From an uncultured Capnocytophaga sp. (GTDB taxonomy: Bacteria > Bacteroidota > Bacteroidia > Flavobacteriales > Flavobacteriaceae), in assembly GCF_937936315.1 (NCBI RefSeq), contig NZ_CALGWU010000054.1, forward strand, positions 1 through 64,000: a stretch of 64,000 nt of DNA. Direction: 5' to 3'. Shown here piece after piece: positions 24,385-32,735 of the stretch. How positions within the stretch are numbered: position 1 is the stretch's first letter; each line of letters opens with the position of its first letter. Under the pieces are notes generated by a model that was not told the origin of the DNA, did no database searches, and worked only from the letters and a program-made list of their open reading frames with translations. The translations under genes and the position numbers were made by a program.

Positions 24385-26592
24385 TTATTTCAATTTATAA
24401 ACGGTTATATCATTAAGGTTTAGCGTACCTTTTTCAGTTTTAAAACGAAGCGTATTGTACACCTCAGTAGGGAATACGGTATTGGTTTGAACCACTTCAC
24501 CATTATTTACAAATAGCTCAGTAGAGGCCTTATCTACCAACAAACGTACTGTGTAACTCTTCTTAGCTGTTAGAGGTGCTTTGATAGGCGTTTCGGCAAA
24601 ATTGGCATTGAAGGCTACACTGCTCTTGCTGCGGTCTACCGATAGGGTTTTGTTAGCGCAATCGAATAGGTATTTTATTGTTTCACCTTTAGCGTTCTCG
24701 AGGGCAAAGCTAAAGCTATCGGTATCATTAGGGGTAACTGTAAAGGTTAGTTCGTAGGCTCCTTGGTTGTTAGGCAAGAAGTTCTCGAAAGTTACCGTAT
24801 CGGAGGTAGTTTTATCGGCTAAAGAGAGGGGTTCACGACGCAAGCTCTCTAACTCTTTTACAGGTTCGCTGGCTACTACCAAATGCTCGCCATTATGCGC
24901 TAAACGCAAAGCGCGGGCAACAGTCATCGCACTACGGAAGTTTTCAGTAGGAATTTCATTGGCGTAATCCCAGTTGCTCATCCAGCCTATGAAGAGGCGA
25001 CGACCATCGGTGGCGGGGACATTGCTCCAAGTTACACCTGCATAATTATCGCGACCATAGTCTAACCAAAGGGGATAGTTCATAGTATCAGGGGTGAAGG
25101 TTTTACCATCGAAATTACCGATGAAGTACTGAGTAGCACTTCCGCCGTTAGGTCCACCTGGGTTGATACTCACGAAGAGCACCCATTTGGTTTTTCCTTC
25201 ATAAGTAAGCGGGAAGAGATCGGGGCATTCCCACACGCCACCGTGTCCGCCTAAACCTTCGCCAAACTCACTGAGGCGTGTCCATTCTTTGAGGTTCTTA
25301 GAACCATAGAAGGTAATCGTTTGGGTAGTGGCAAGGCTCATCACCCATTGTTTAGAGGGTGCGTGCCAGAATACTTTCGGGTCGCGGAAGTCGATGATAT
25401 TGGCATCGGTGAGGACAGGGTTGCCTTGGTATTTGGTGAAGGTTTTTCCGCCATCGAGGCTATAAGCGATAGATTGGGTTTGGCGGTCGCCTGCAGAAGT
25501 AAAAATAGCCACCATAGCGCCTTTGCCAAAGCCGGAAGTATTATCGTGGTCAATCACAGCACTGCCTGAGAAAATCGCTCCTAACTTATCAGGGGCTAAT
25601 ACAAAAGGCTTGTATTCCCAATTCACCAAGTCTTTGGAAACGGTGTGCCCCCAGTGCATATTGCCCCAGCGCGCTCCGTAAGGGTTGTATTGGTAGAAGA
25701 GGTGGAATACTCCGTCGAGGTATACCATTCCGTTAGGGTCGTTCATCCAGCCGTATTGGGGGGTGAAGTGGTATGATGGGCGGTATTTTTCGTTGTAATT
25801 GAAGTTATATTCAGCCGACTGTTTGATTTCGGCTAAGCCTATATCGGTAGTTTTGGCTACTGCAAAAGTAAGGGTTACTTTTTTGCCTTTGTACGCCTCG
25901 ATAGCGATAGGCACCCAGTAGTCGATTTTGTTTTGGGCGATACGGATGGTCATTGGCTCGCCTACGGGGTTACCTTCTACCGAGAGTTGAACTTTGTTTT
26001 CAACTGCTTGGTCTTCGATAGGAATGAGCAAGTACTTGTCTTTGGCTTCAAAGGTACGGGTGTAATCAGTCATAAAAATGCTTTTTTGTTTGTTATTTTG
26101 TTCGATTTGGTCTATAAGGATGTGCCCCCAACCGCCGCGTTGGTTATCGACAATGCGGATAGTAGCTTTCTTGTTTTTATAGGCTTTGACATCCCAAGTG
26201 AGCCATTGTAGGGTTTCGGTTTCGTAGAGGGAACGCGTTTGTAGCACGCTTTTTCCCTCGACTAATAGCTCGATATAGGTATCGGGGTGTGTGCCTCCTC
26301 CTATGAGGAAGTTGATGTAATCGCGCTCGATGGTGAACTCTTTGGATGTAAGGGCTCCGCGAGAGTCGTCGCCATTGTTGAAGCTATTGGCGAGGTGCTT
26401 TCCTTCAAAGCCTGTTACGGGCTGCTGACCGGTATAGCTACCCGTGGCGGGAGTCGCGCCAAAGGCGTCGCCTTCTACCGTCCAATTGGCATAAGTGCCC
26501 GACTCGAAGTCCTCGATGATGATATCATCGGTGTTTTGCTGGCAGGCAGTGAGCGTTAAGACTCCTAATCCTGCTATTAGTTTGTTATTCAT
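24385..26592 (-). CDS. GH32 exo-levanase/inulinase-type enzyme with N-terminal DUF4980-like domain, lipoprotein
   Basis: 735 residues with lipobox LTAC near residue 17. Residues ~25-250 form a beta-rich, DUF4980-like module (ESGTYANWTVEGDAFGATPATGS). The five-blade GH32 domain begins at ~275: nucleophile Asp285 in WMNDPNG, transition-state Asp404 in FRDPK, acid/base Glu455 in WECPD. A GH32 C-terminal sandwich closes the protein. Such enzymes hydrolyse beta-fructosides from chain ends; the position matches BT1759. Oddity: a deleted IS1595 element ends 9-14 bases upstream of the ATG, so the native promoter region seems displaced. Confidence 0.95.
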   Translation of the reverse strand: MNNKLIAGLGVLTLTACQQNTDDIIIEDFESGTYANWTVEGDAFGATPATGSYTGQQPVTGFEGKHLANSFNNGDDSRGALTSKEFTIERDYINFLIGGGTHPDTYIELLVEGKSVLQTRSLYETETLQWLTWDVKAYKNKKATIRIVDNQRGGWGHILIDQIEQNNKQKSIFMTDYTRTFEAKDKYLLIPIEDQAVENKVQLSVEGNPVGEPMTIRIAQNKIDYWVPIAIEAYKGKKVTLTFAVAKTTDIGLAEIKQSAEYNFNYNEKYRPSYHFTPQYGWMNDPNGMVYLDGVFHLFYQYNPYGARWGNMHWGHTVSKDLVNWEYKPFVLAPDKLGAIFSGSAVIDHDNTSGFGKGAMVAIFTSAGDRQTQSIAYSLDGGKTFTKYQGNPVLTDANIIDFRDPKVFWHAPSKQWVMSLATTQTITFYGSKNLKEWTRLSEFGEGLGGHGGVWECPDLFPLTYEGKTKWVLFVSINPGGPNGGSATQYFIGNFDGKTFTPDTMNYPLWLDYGRDNYAGVTWSNVPATDGRRLFIGWMSNWDYANEIPTENFRSAMTVARALRLAHNGEHLVVASEPVKELESLRREPLSLADKTTSDTVTFENFLPNNQGAYELTFTVTPNDTDSFSFALENAKGETIKYLFDCANKTLSVDRSKSSVAFNANFAETPIKAPLTAKKSYTVRLLVDKASTELFVNNGEVVQTNTVFPTEVYNTLRFKTEKGTLNLNDITVYKLK

Positions 26593-26600
26593 ATACTTTT

Positions 26601-26953
26601 ATTGAGGTGTCTATTTAGATACATATTAATTGACTTTGGGAAACGGGAGAACGCTCTACAATTCTTTTCATTAATTTGTTAAAGATAGTATCTTTATTTT
26701 GTGAACGATTAATTCTAAAACTGTATTCCGCTAAATATCGGTCTATATTAAATTCTAATACCCAAGAATATATACCTCGTATCCAAGACTTTACTTGATG
26801 TATTACCTTATGTAATGTAGGAAAATTCTTCCCATTATTACTAAGTCTGTTTTAAAGCGTTCAGTAAACTCTAAGAGGCTTTGTCCCTTAAATAATTCCA
26901 TAATACATTAATTTTCAGAGTGTAAATATATGAAATTATTTTGATACCTCAAT
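26601..26953. mobile_element. Internally deleted IS1595/ISXO2-type element (copy A)
   Basis: A ~345-base unit bounded by imperfect inverted ends (ATTGAGGTGTC at 26601-26611 and GATACCTCAAT at 26943-26953). On the minus strand it encodes a transposase start (MELFKGQSLLEFTERFKTDL, ATG at ~26902) and, in another frame, the C-terminal end: NNGKNFPTLHKVIHQ, SWIRGIYSWVLEFNIDRYL, then AEYSFRINRSQNKDTIFNKL. The latter is the ISXO2-like pattern (S/D-GKNF..LH, WlRGi, YL.Ey.fR.NR). The middle of the transposase is gone, so it is a non-autonomous, MITE-like derivative. A second copy with the same deletion lies at 27382-27724. Confidence 0.8.
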
Positions 26954-27020
26954 TTATTCCAAAGTAGGGATTAGTGATCGTTTTTGCATGTAAGGACAAA
27001 GCAAAAACATACAAGTAGCT

Positions 27021-27299
27021 TTAAAGCGAAGTAATAAAAGTTAAGAATCCTAAAACTACCCCTACCAAATTGGGGATAATGAGAATATAATCTGGCTTAG
27101 GCTCTTTTGTCCAGCCATACACCACCCAGATAAGACAAGACCCCGCTGCAAACAAAGGTTGCCAAGGTTGTGCTTTGTGACCCTCTAAGTTGGCCATAAT
27201 TTGAGGAATATAGGCTACAAATACCGCCACTCCTATAAAGGCTCCTATGGAACCTATAAACAAATTAATTTTTTGCTTGATATTTCTTTTTTCGTTCAT
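27021..27299 (-). CDS. SemiSWEET sugar transporter
   Basis: 92 residues from the ATG at 27299, with three membrane helices: IGSIGAFIGVAVFVAYIPQI, PLFAAGSCLIWVVYGW and IIPNLVGVVLGFLTFI. The PQ of YIPQIMANLEGHKAQ and the WxxYG of helix 2 are the SemiSWEET (MtN3/PQ-loop) marks. SemiSWEETs work as dimers that let sugars such as glucose or sucrose equilibrate across the membrane. A frame start at 27347 lies upstream of a strong promoter and is rejected. The gene sits alone between two direct copies of a deleted IS element inside the levan locus, so it may have been brought in by it. Confidence 0.88.
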   Translation of the reverse strand: MNEKRNIKQKINLFIGSIGAFIGVAVFVAYIPQIMANLEGHKAQPWQPLFAAGSCLIWVVYGWTKEPKPDYILIIPNLVGVVLGFLTFITSL

Positions 27300-27316
27300 A
27301 ATAACATGGTTTTCTG

Positions 27317-27347
27317 CAAATATAGTAATAATTTTCGTATTTTGCAA
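27317..27347 (-). promoter_or_regulatory. Promoter of the SemiSWEET gene
   Basis: TTG (27347-27345), a 20-base spacer and TATATTTG (27324-27317) on the minus strand form a near-perfect Bacteroidota promoter 18 bases before the ATG at 27299. This shows the transporter is independently transcribed. Confidence 0.8.
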
Positions 27348-27381
27348 AGAAATCTCAAAAATAATTAGAAAATTTTTTTGA

Positions 27382-27724
27382 TATGTCTATTTAGATACAT
27401 ATTAATTGACTTTGGAAAACGGGAGAACGCTCTACAATTCTTTTCATTAATTTGTTAAAGATAGTATCTTTATTTTGTGAACGATTAATTCTAAAACTGT
27501 ATTCCGCTAAATATCGGTCTATGTTAAATTCTGATACCCAAGAATATATACCTCGTATCCAAGACTTTGCTTGATGTATTATCTTATGTAATGTAGGAAA
27601 ATTCTCCCCATTATTACTAAGTCTGTTTTAAAGCGTTCAGTAAACTCTAAGAGGCTTTGTTCCTTAAATAATTCCATAATACATTAATTTTCAGAGTGTA
27701 AATATATGAAATTATTTTTACACC
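27382..27724. mobile_element. Internally deleted IS1595/ISXO2-type element (copy B)
   Basis: A direct repeat of copy A with only scattered base differences and the same internal deletion: MELFKEQSLLEF (N-terminal piece) and NNGENFPTLHKIIHQAKSW plus the same C-terminal frame. The repeats are 776 bases apart, start to start. Its outer ends (TGATATGTC and TACACCTTAA) match each other less well than those of copy A. Confidence 0.8.
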
Positions 27725-27927
27725 TTAATACTTTTATTTTAGTTCCTCTCCTCGTTCATCATATACTCTCTTGCAAGTATTCAGAGACTACTCCCAAGGA
27801 GAGGGGGCAAGCTAAAAAGGTGATGGGGGCTTTGTTTATTCTATTTTATTGGTGTGACAAATGTAGTTATTTTATTTGGTTTTTAGAAATTTATTATACG
27901 GTGTCCGAAAAGCTTTTTCTTTTAGGG

Positions 27928-27948
27928 GCGTTTGCAAAACGCCCCTAC
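27928..27948. repeat. GC-rich palindrome (REP-like)
   Basis: GGGGCGTTT-gca-AAACGCCCC forms a perfect 9-bp stem, flanked by TA on both sides. There is no T-run, so it looks like a REP-type palindrome rather than a classic terminator. Confidence 0.6.
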
Positions 27949-27988
27949 ACAACATACTCTAAAAGCAACTGACTATTAGAGCAATCAA

Positions 27989-28035
27989 CTTTGCCAAAGG
28001 TCGTAGCACGACAAGCAATTAAAACTTTGGCAAAG
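27989..28035. repeat. Nested inverted repeat (CTTTGCCAAAG ... CTTTGGCAAAG)
   Basis: Two 11-base arms (27989-27999 and 28025-28035) are exact reverse complements. Each arm is itself nearly palindromic, and the loop holds a further hairpin GTCGT-agc-ACGAC. Related CTTTG(C/G)CAAAG words occur between genes near 38082 and, in variant form, near 45953 and 56935. Confidence 0.55.
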
Positions 28036-28095
28036 ATGCGAGTTACACGGGTAGTTTTTGCGTTTTTCGCAATGCGATTCCTGTTGCTTAGCACC

Positions 28096-28144
28096 ACTTA
28101 GTAACTACTTAATAACCACTTAGAGTCCACTTAAGCTATACTTA
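28096..28144. repeat. Five ACTTA motifs at exact 11-bp spacing
   Basis: ACTTA occurs at 28096, 28107, 28118, 28129 and 28140, always followed by six variable bases. The spacing is one helical turn, so all copies face the same side of the DNA. It lies just beyond the 3' end of the endo-GH32 gene. Confidence 0.6.
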
Positions 28145-28190
28145 AGAATTTCGCAATGAATTTTAGGAAACGTTGCGATTTCTTCAATTT

Positions 28191-29651
28191 TTAGAATTGG
28201 AAGTTGGCTGTTCCGTTAGCAAAAATGCCCCAAGGGTTTTGGTTCATTCTGTAAGAACGGAAAGAGAAGGCGGTGGTGTTGTTGATATATACCACTGCGG
28301 CAGAGCCTTCTTGTACTACTTTTACCTCGTATTCTTTAGATGTGCTTATGGGGAGTTTTGCTTGTTGGATAGTAGTGGTGGTTCCTCCTTTTAGAACGCG
28401 ATTGAGTTGTAGCTTTCCTTCGCTGAGATTGAGGTTGATTTGATAGGTTTCTAATTGGCTTCCGCAAGCACCGAATATCAGTCCGAATTGGGTTGCTGTA
28501 TTGGCTTTGATTTTAGTTGCTATCTTATTAAAACCTTTGTTGAGGCGACCGAAAACGCGTGTGTTATTATCTAAAGCTACGTTACCCAAGGAAGTAGATA
28601 CTGCAGGTTTGCTATCGAAAGCTGCTGGCATTTTCACATTTAGGGTACCATCAGAGTTTTGTACTAATTGATGTACGGCTAAAGAACCTCCCCAACCATA
28701 AGCGCCGCTATCGGAATATGTTTCGCGGGTAGGTATCCAGCCCCATATATAGCGATGAGTGCCATCGGAAGCGGTTTTGCCTGCATAAAAGGCTATATCG
28801 TCTATATTGGGTTGTGCGGGGGTTGTCCAATTGGTTGCCCCTATAGCACGATATTTATACTGCACTTGGCGCGTTTTGATATTGGAATAGATGAGGTATT
28901 GATAGTTGCCTTGTGTGAATACATCGGGGCATTCTACCATAAATACGTCTTCGCTATTTTCGATATAAAAGAAGGGATTAGAGGCATCTTTCGTCCAATT
29001 CTTCAAGTCGGTAGAGGTGAATTGAGCTACTACAGCTCTCCAAACACCGCTTCCTATATCGGCACGGGTACTTAGGAGCATCTTGTAGGTGCTTCCTTCT
29101 TTGAATACGATAGGGTCGCGGAACTCGTTTCGGTCGTATCCCCAAGGGGCACGGAAGGCGTGTTGGGTGTCTTTCGTCCACGTTTTTAGGTCGGTAGAAG
29201 TAGCCCAATAGATGATTTCTTTAGGGTCTAAATCGCCATTATGCCCTGTGTAGAAGGCGTAATAGGTGTTACCGTCCTTGAATATAGCACCTGTACCGAG
29301 GGCGTCTTCGTGTGAACCATCGGCACCGCAGGGGATAGCTTCGCCGTTATCGGTATAGTTCACCAAATCGGTAGTGGTGGTGCTATACCAAGGGTGAAAG
29401 GTTGCGGGCGCTGGTCGCTGGTCGTAGAGGTAGAAGATATGGAACTTGCCATTGTTGTAGAACGGCATAGGGTCGCCTACCCACGCCTTTTGGGGCTGGA
29501 AAAAAGTATGGTAATCGCTTTTCCCGTCTTGTACATCGTAGCAAGTGGGCGCCTGAGTATTGGCATTGGGATCATTGCTGACATATTCTTTTTTATCGCA
29601 AGCGAGGAGTGCGGTGGCGCACAATGCGATTGGAAATATCTTTTTCATCAT
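28191..29651 (-). CDS. GH32 endo-levanase-like enzyme, surface lipoprotein (BT1760-like)
   Basis: 486 residues with lipobox LLAC near residue 18. The GH32 catalytic residues are placed as follows: nucleophile Asp60 in VGDPMPFY (in place of the usual NDPNG), transition-state Asp179 in FRDPIVF, acid/base Glu240 in VECPDVF. The GDPMP form of the first motif is the one I associate with the endo-acting levanase BT1760 group. The C-terminal sandwich follows from ~340. It stands directly downstream of the SusC/SusD/DUF4960 genes, as BT1760 does, and is expected on the cell surface, cutting long fructan into pieces for import. Confidence 0.92.
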   Translation of the reverse strand: MMKKIFPIALCATALLACDKKEYVSNDPNANTQAPTCYDVQDGKSDYHTFFQPQKAWVGDPMPFYNNGKFHIFYLYDQRPAPATFHPWYSTTTTDLVNYTDNGEAIPCGADGSHEDALGTGAIFKDGNTYYAFYTGHNGDLDPKEIIYWATSTDLKTWTKDTQHAFRAPWGYDRNEFRDPIVFKEGSTYKMLLSTRADIGSGVWRAVVAQFTSTDLKNWTKDASNPFFYIENSEDVFMVECPDVFTQGNYQYLIYSNIKTRQVQYKYRAIGATNWTTPAQPNIDDIAFYAGKTASDGTHRYIWGWIPTRETYSDSGAYGWGGSLAVHQLVQNSDGTLNVKMPAAFDSKPAVSTSLGNVALDNNTRVFGRLNKGFNKIATKIKANTATQFGLIFGACGSQLETYQINLNLSEGKLQLNRVLKGGTTTTIQQAKLPISTSKEYEVKVVQEGSAAVVYINNTTAFSFRSYRMNQNPWGIFANGTANFQF

Positions 29652-29662
29652 TGTTATCTTAT

Positions 29663-31030
29663 TTAGTTTGCTAAGTATTCTAGGGCGTTAGCGGTAAGCA
29701 ATTCGATATTGCTTTTGTAGGTATTGGCAGGGGAATTGTCTTCGTTATACCAATCGTAACTACCGATACCAATGCAGAGAGTGCGCCCTGTGTTGCCACG
29801 TTTAGGGAACTCGTAGATAGTGGCACGCTTCATTTCGTTATCCCAATGGTAGCTGGCAAGGAGTTCGGCTCCGGTTTCGGTTTTCCATAAAGGCACATTA
29901 TCGACGTAATCGCCAAAGTCTTTCATATTCCATATAGTGTTATGGTCGCGACGTTTTGCTTCTTTTGATAGCAAATAAGCGGCATCGGTTCTACCACTGA
30001 TTTTATTCAATCCTTTGAAGAGCGGGTGTGACTCATTTCCTCTGAAACTAATGCCCCAGTCATCTCCTACGGATTCAGGATTCTTGCCTTCATTCCACAT
30101 ATTATTTACCATTTTGCCACTAAGCACCATACCTAAAGTAGTGGCGTACTGTCCTGCCCAAGAGGTAAATAGGAATGAGCCTCCATTAGCATAGTACTGT
30201 TTCATCTTGTTCACCACTACGTCATTAGTAGCATCGGCAGGCATATCGTGAGTGCCTACGACATCGTAATGCCACCAAATCACTTTGTAGTTGTTGAGAT
30301 TGACTTTGCCGTCTTTGATGTCGCTGAACGAGATATATTTAGCAGTGTCGTAGTTTTCGACAAGCCAAGCGTAAGCTGCTTTCTCATCTTCATTGGCGAT
30401 AGCCGAAGCACTGTTGGCAGTACCTACAAAGGCAATCGCTGCAAAGTTAGTAGGGATAATCTCTACATTGTAGGTAAAACTCTCACCGCGATAGTTCATA
30501 GTGTAGGTAACGCTTTGAGTGAAGTTTTGGGCAGCTCCGGAAGCAGGGCTTACGGTAGCATTAGGGGTAGTGCTAAAGGTAGGGGTTAGCGCGGTAAGAC
30601 TTTCTCCTTTAGGGTATTTTACACTAATTTTACCCGTACTGTGGTCGATAGTGGCTTTGTATTTGCCAATAGCAAAGTTCTCTATCTTGGGGTACTGAGC
30701 TGTAACGGTATAGTCCCAATATAGGTTACCGTTGAAGATGCGGTACTTAGCGCCACTGCTCAAATCTACATTAGCGGCAGCTTTAGGCACTGAGGTAGCC
30801 CCCTCAGGCAAGCTGAGGGAGGTAGTCATACTATTAAGGGAAGCTGACCAAGGGGCATATACGGTAATGGTTTGTTTCTGTTCGTCTATAATCCCGTCAA
30901 TACCATTGGCTTGGAAAGCGTTAATCTTGGCTTCTTTATCGTTGATAAGTTCGCCTTCGTGTTTTTCGTCGCAGCTGAACAAGCCGAATATAGCTGCTAT
31001 AAGGGCGAATTTGTATACTGTTGTTTTCAT
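29663..31030 (-). CDS. DUF4960 surface glycan-binding lipoprotein (BT1761-like)
   Basis: 455 residues from the ATG at 31030, one base after the SusD stop; a frame start at 31045 overlaps susD and spoils the signal. Lipobox LFSC near residue 19. Two Ig-like beta modules (~30-185) are followed by DUF4960 (~190-420: AIAFVGTANSASAIANEDEK, VIWWHYDVVGTHDMP, GGSFLFTSWAGQYATTLG). In the Bacteroides levan locus the protein in this position binds levan at the cell surface and passes it to SusC/SusD. Here it lies between susD and the endo-GH32 gene, with a 12-base gap to the latter. Confidence 0.88.
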   Translation of the reverse strand: MKTTVYKFALIAAIFGLFSCDEKHEGELINDKEAKINAFQANGIDGIIDEQKQTITVYAPWSASLNSMTTSLSLPEGATSVPKAAANVDLSSGAKYRIFNGNLYWDYTVTAQYPKIENFAIGKYKATIDHSTGKISVKYPKGESLTALTPTFSTTPNATVSPASGAAQNFTQSVTYTMNYRGESFTYNVEIIPTNFAAIAFVGTANSASAIANEDEKAAYAWLVENYDTAKYISFSDIKDGKVNLNNYKVIWWHYDVVGTHDMPADATNDVVVNKMKQYYANGGSFLFTSWAGQYATTLGMVLSGKMVNNMWNEGKNPESVGDDWGISFRGNESHPLFKGLNKISGRTDAAYLLSKEAKRRDHNTIWNMKDFGDYVDNVPLWKTETGAELLASYHWDNEMKRATIYEFPKRGNTGRTLCIGIGSYDWYNEDNSPANTYKSNIELLTANALEYLAN

Positions 31031-31031
31031 A

Positions 31032-32705
31032 TTAGAATCCTGCATTTTGTTTGTAAATACCTTTAACGTACCCTATTTGGTTTTGTGGAATAGGGATGTA
31101 CTCATTCTTGTTTTTGGTGAAGTGCGCATTGCTGTATATAGCAGGGCGACGTGTTTTTTCCTTAGCGAAATAGTCGTTGAGCACTTGGTCGGCAATACCC
31201 CAACGTACGAGGTCGAAGAAGCGGCTGCCTTCCATTGCGAACTCTAAACGGCGTTCCCAACGAAGTGCTTTGCGGGCGTTTTCTTGATTCCAAGTGATGT
31301 TTACGCCATCTTGGTATAAAGCTATATCGGTATTGGTGGCATAAGGAATCATTGACATACTCTGTTTAGCACGTTGGCGCACTTGGTTGATAAGTGCAAG
31401 AGCTTCGTTGCTACGATTGAGCTCGATAAGGGCTTCGGCACGCATTAAGAGCACATCGGCATAGCGCAACACGATACGGTTCTTAGAGTTACCACGGAAT
31501 GGGTTGATATTGCGGAAGCAAGAGCAAGATGGGTCTACGTTTTCTTTGAGTGAAGCATAGAAGCCGTACACATTGCTATTGCGATTCCAGTCGTTTTTGT
31601 AAATCAATTCTGTATTGTACTTATAAGGCAAACCAGGTAGTGCTACTGTATGGAACAAACGAGGGTCGGTTTTATCGGTAGCAGCGTTGTAATCGTTGTT
31701 ATTGAAGTTATCAAAATCGGGCAATCCATTTACGGTTTTGAAGGCATTTACTAAGTTTTGGCTAGGCTTATGGAAGTCGCAGCAGCCTAACTTTTGAGGT
31801 ACAGAGAGTACATCGCCCCAGTTGAGGCTTCCGTATTGAGTGCCATCATCTACTGAGTATTGTACAGCAAAGAGTGATTCTTTACCATTTTCGTAGCTGC
31901 CAGGGAGGAAGTTGAAGGCAAAGTCGTCTTCTAAACCGTAGGCAGAGCCTAACACAGCGCTGGTATAAGTGAGTACCTCTTGCAAATCTTGGCTGTCAAT
32001 ACCTGTTACGCTATTGTTTTCGCTTTGTCGATAGGCTTTGTACAAGTAAGTTTTAGCAAGGTAAGCTGCTGCTGCACTTTTGGTAGCTCTTCCTTTTTGG
32101 GCTTGAGTGGCAGGCAATAGGTCGTATGCTTTCTTAAAATCAGCAGCTATTTTTTGCCACTGCTCATCGTTAGACAAGGTGTTAGGGGTGGTTTCGTAAG
32201 CACTATCAGCTGTATTTTCATCTACAAACGGAATATGTCCAAAGATTATTTTTAGCTGGAAGTAGAAGTGTCCACGTAAGAAGTACATTTCTCCTATACG
32301 TGATTGGCGGTTAGGCACTTCGGCATCTGATGCTTGTTGTAAGGCTTTCAGTGCGGTATTGGTACGTGAAATGGCTTGGTAGCACATAAACCAAAACTTA
32401 TCGGGCTCGGCATAAGTAGGGTCGATATTTTGAGCTGTTTCGTAGAAATGGAACACCTGAATGTCGCTCACGTCTTGTCCGCCTTTGTAAGCATCATCGG
32501 CACGCACATTGCCGTAAATCCAAAGGCTAAAAGGTGAATCATAATGGTCATTACCTAAAGAGGCATAGGCAGCGATAGCGAGCTCATCAGCTTTAGATAT
32601 AGCCTCTTTATCGCTCATAATCCCTTGAGGATTATCGTCTAAAAAACTGCAGCTTGTTGTAAAGAGTGCTGCACATATCGCGGTGGTATATATTATCTTT
32701 TTCAT
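31032..32705 (-). CDS. susD: SusD-like fructan-binding outer-membrane lipoprotein
   Basis: 557 residues. Lipobox TTSC near residue 19, followed by SFLDDNPQG, the usual SusD opening. TPR-like helices build the body (RIGEMYFLRGHFYFQLKIIFGHIPFVDE; VLLMRAEALIELNRSNEALALINQVRQRA), and the C-terminal WERRLEFAMEGSRFFDLVRWG is the SusD signature. SusD caps the SusC pore as a lid that captures oligosaccharides. It starts 30 bases after susC. Confidence 0.96.
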   Translation of the reverse strand: MKKIIYTTAICAALFTTSCSFLDDNPQGIMSDKEAISKADELAIAAYASLGNDHYDSPFSLWIYGNVRADDAYKGGQDVSDIQVFHFYETAQNIDPTYAEPDKFWFMCYQAISRTNTALKALQQASDAEVPNRQSRIGEMYFLRGHFYFQLKIIFGHIPFVDENTADSAYETTPNTLSNDEQWQKIAADFKKAYDLLPATQAQKGRATKSAAAAYLAKTYLYKAYRQSENNSVTGIDSQDLQEVLTYTSAVLGSAYGLEDDFAFNFLPGSYENGKESLFAVQYSVDDGTQYGSLNWGDVLSVPQKLGCCDFHKPSQNLVNAFKTVNGLPDFDNFNNNDYNAATDKTDPRLFHTVALPGLPYKYNTELIYKNDWNRNSNVYGFYASLKENVDPSCSCFRNINPFRGNSKNRIVLRYADVLLMRAEALIELNRSNEALALINQVRQRAKQSMSMIPYATNTDIALYQDGVNITWNQENARKALRWERRLEFAMEGSRFFDLVRWGIADQVLNDYFAKEKTRRPAIYSNAHFTKNKNEYIPIPQNQIGYVKGIYKQNAGF

Positions 32706-32735
32706 TTGTTAATTATTTAGATTTAGGTATTAGTA

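Larger units (their letters stand above)
27725..28190. other. Gene-free spacer rich in repeats
   Basis: About 465 bases between IS copy B and the end of the endo-GH32 gene without a believable gene. It contains a CTCCCAAGGAGAGGGGG palindrome (27771-27790), a GC-rich hairpin (27928-27948), a larger inverted repeat (27989-28035) and five phased ACTTA motifs (28096-28144). Confidence 0.6.

Noticed and set aside
27928..27948. GC-rich palindrome as an intrinsic terminator
   Set aside because: No T-run follows the stem on either strand, and no gene ends right before it.
27706..27972. 88-codon plus-strand frame after IS copy B
   Set aside because: It starts inside the IS element and runs through palindromic repeats; no family, no promoter.
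28096..28144. The ACTTA array as a CRISPR
   Set aside because: Repeats of 5 bases and spacers of 6 are far too short, and no cas genes are present.
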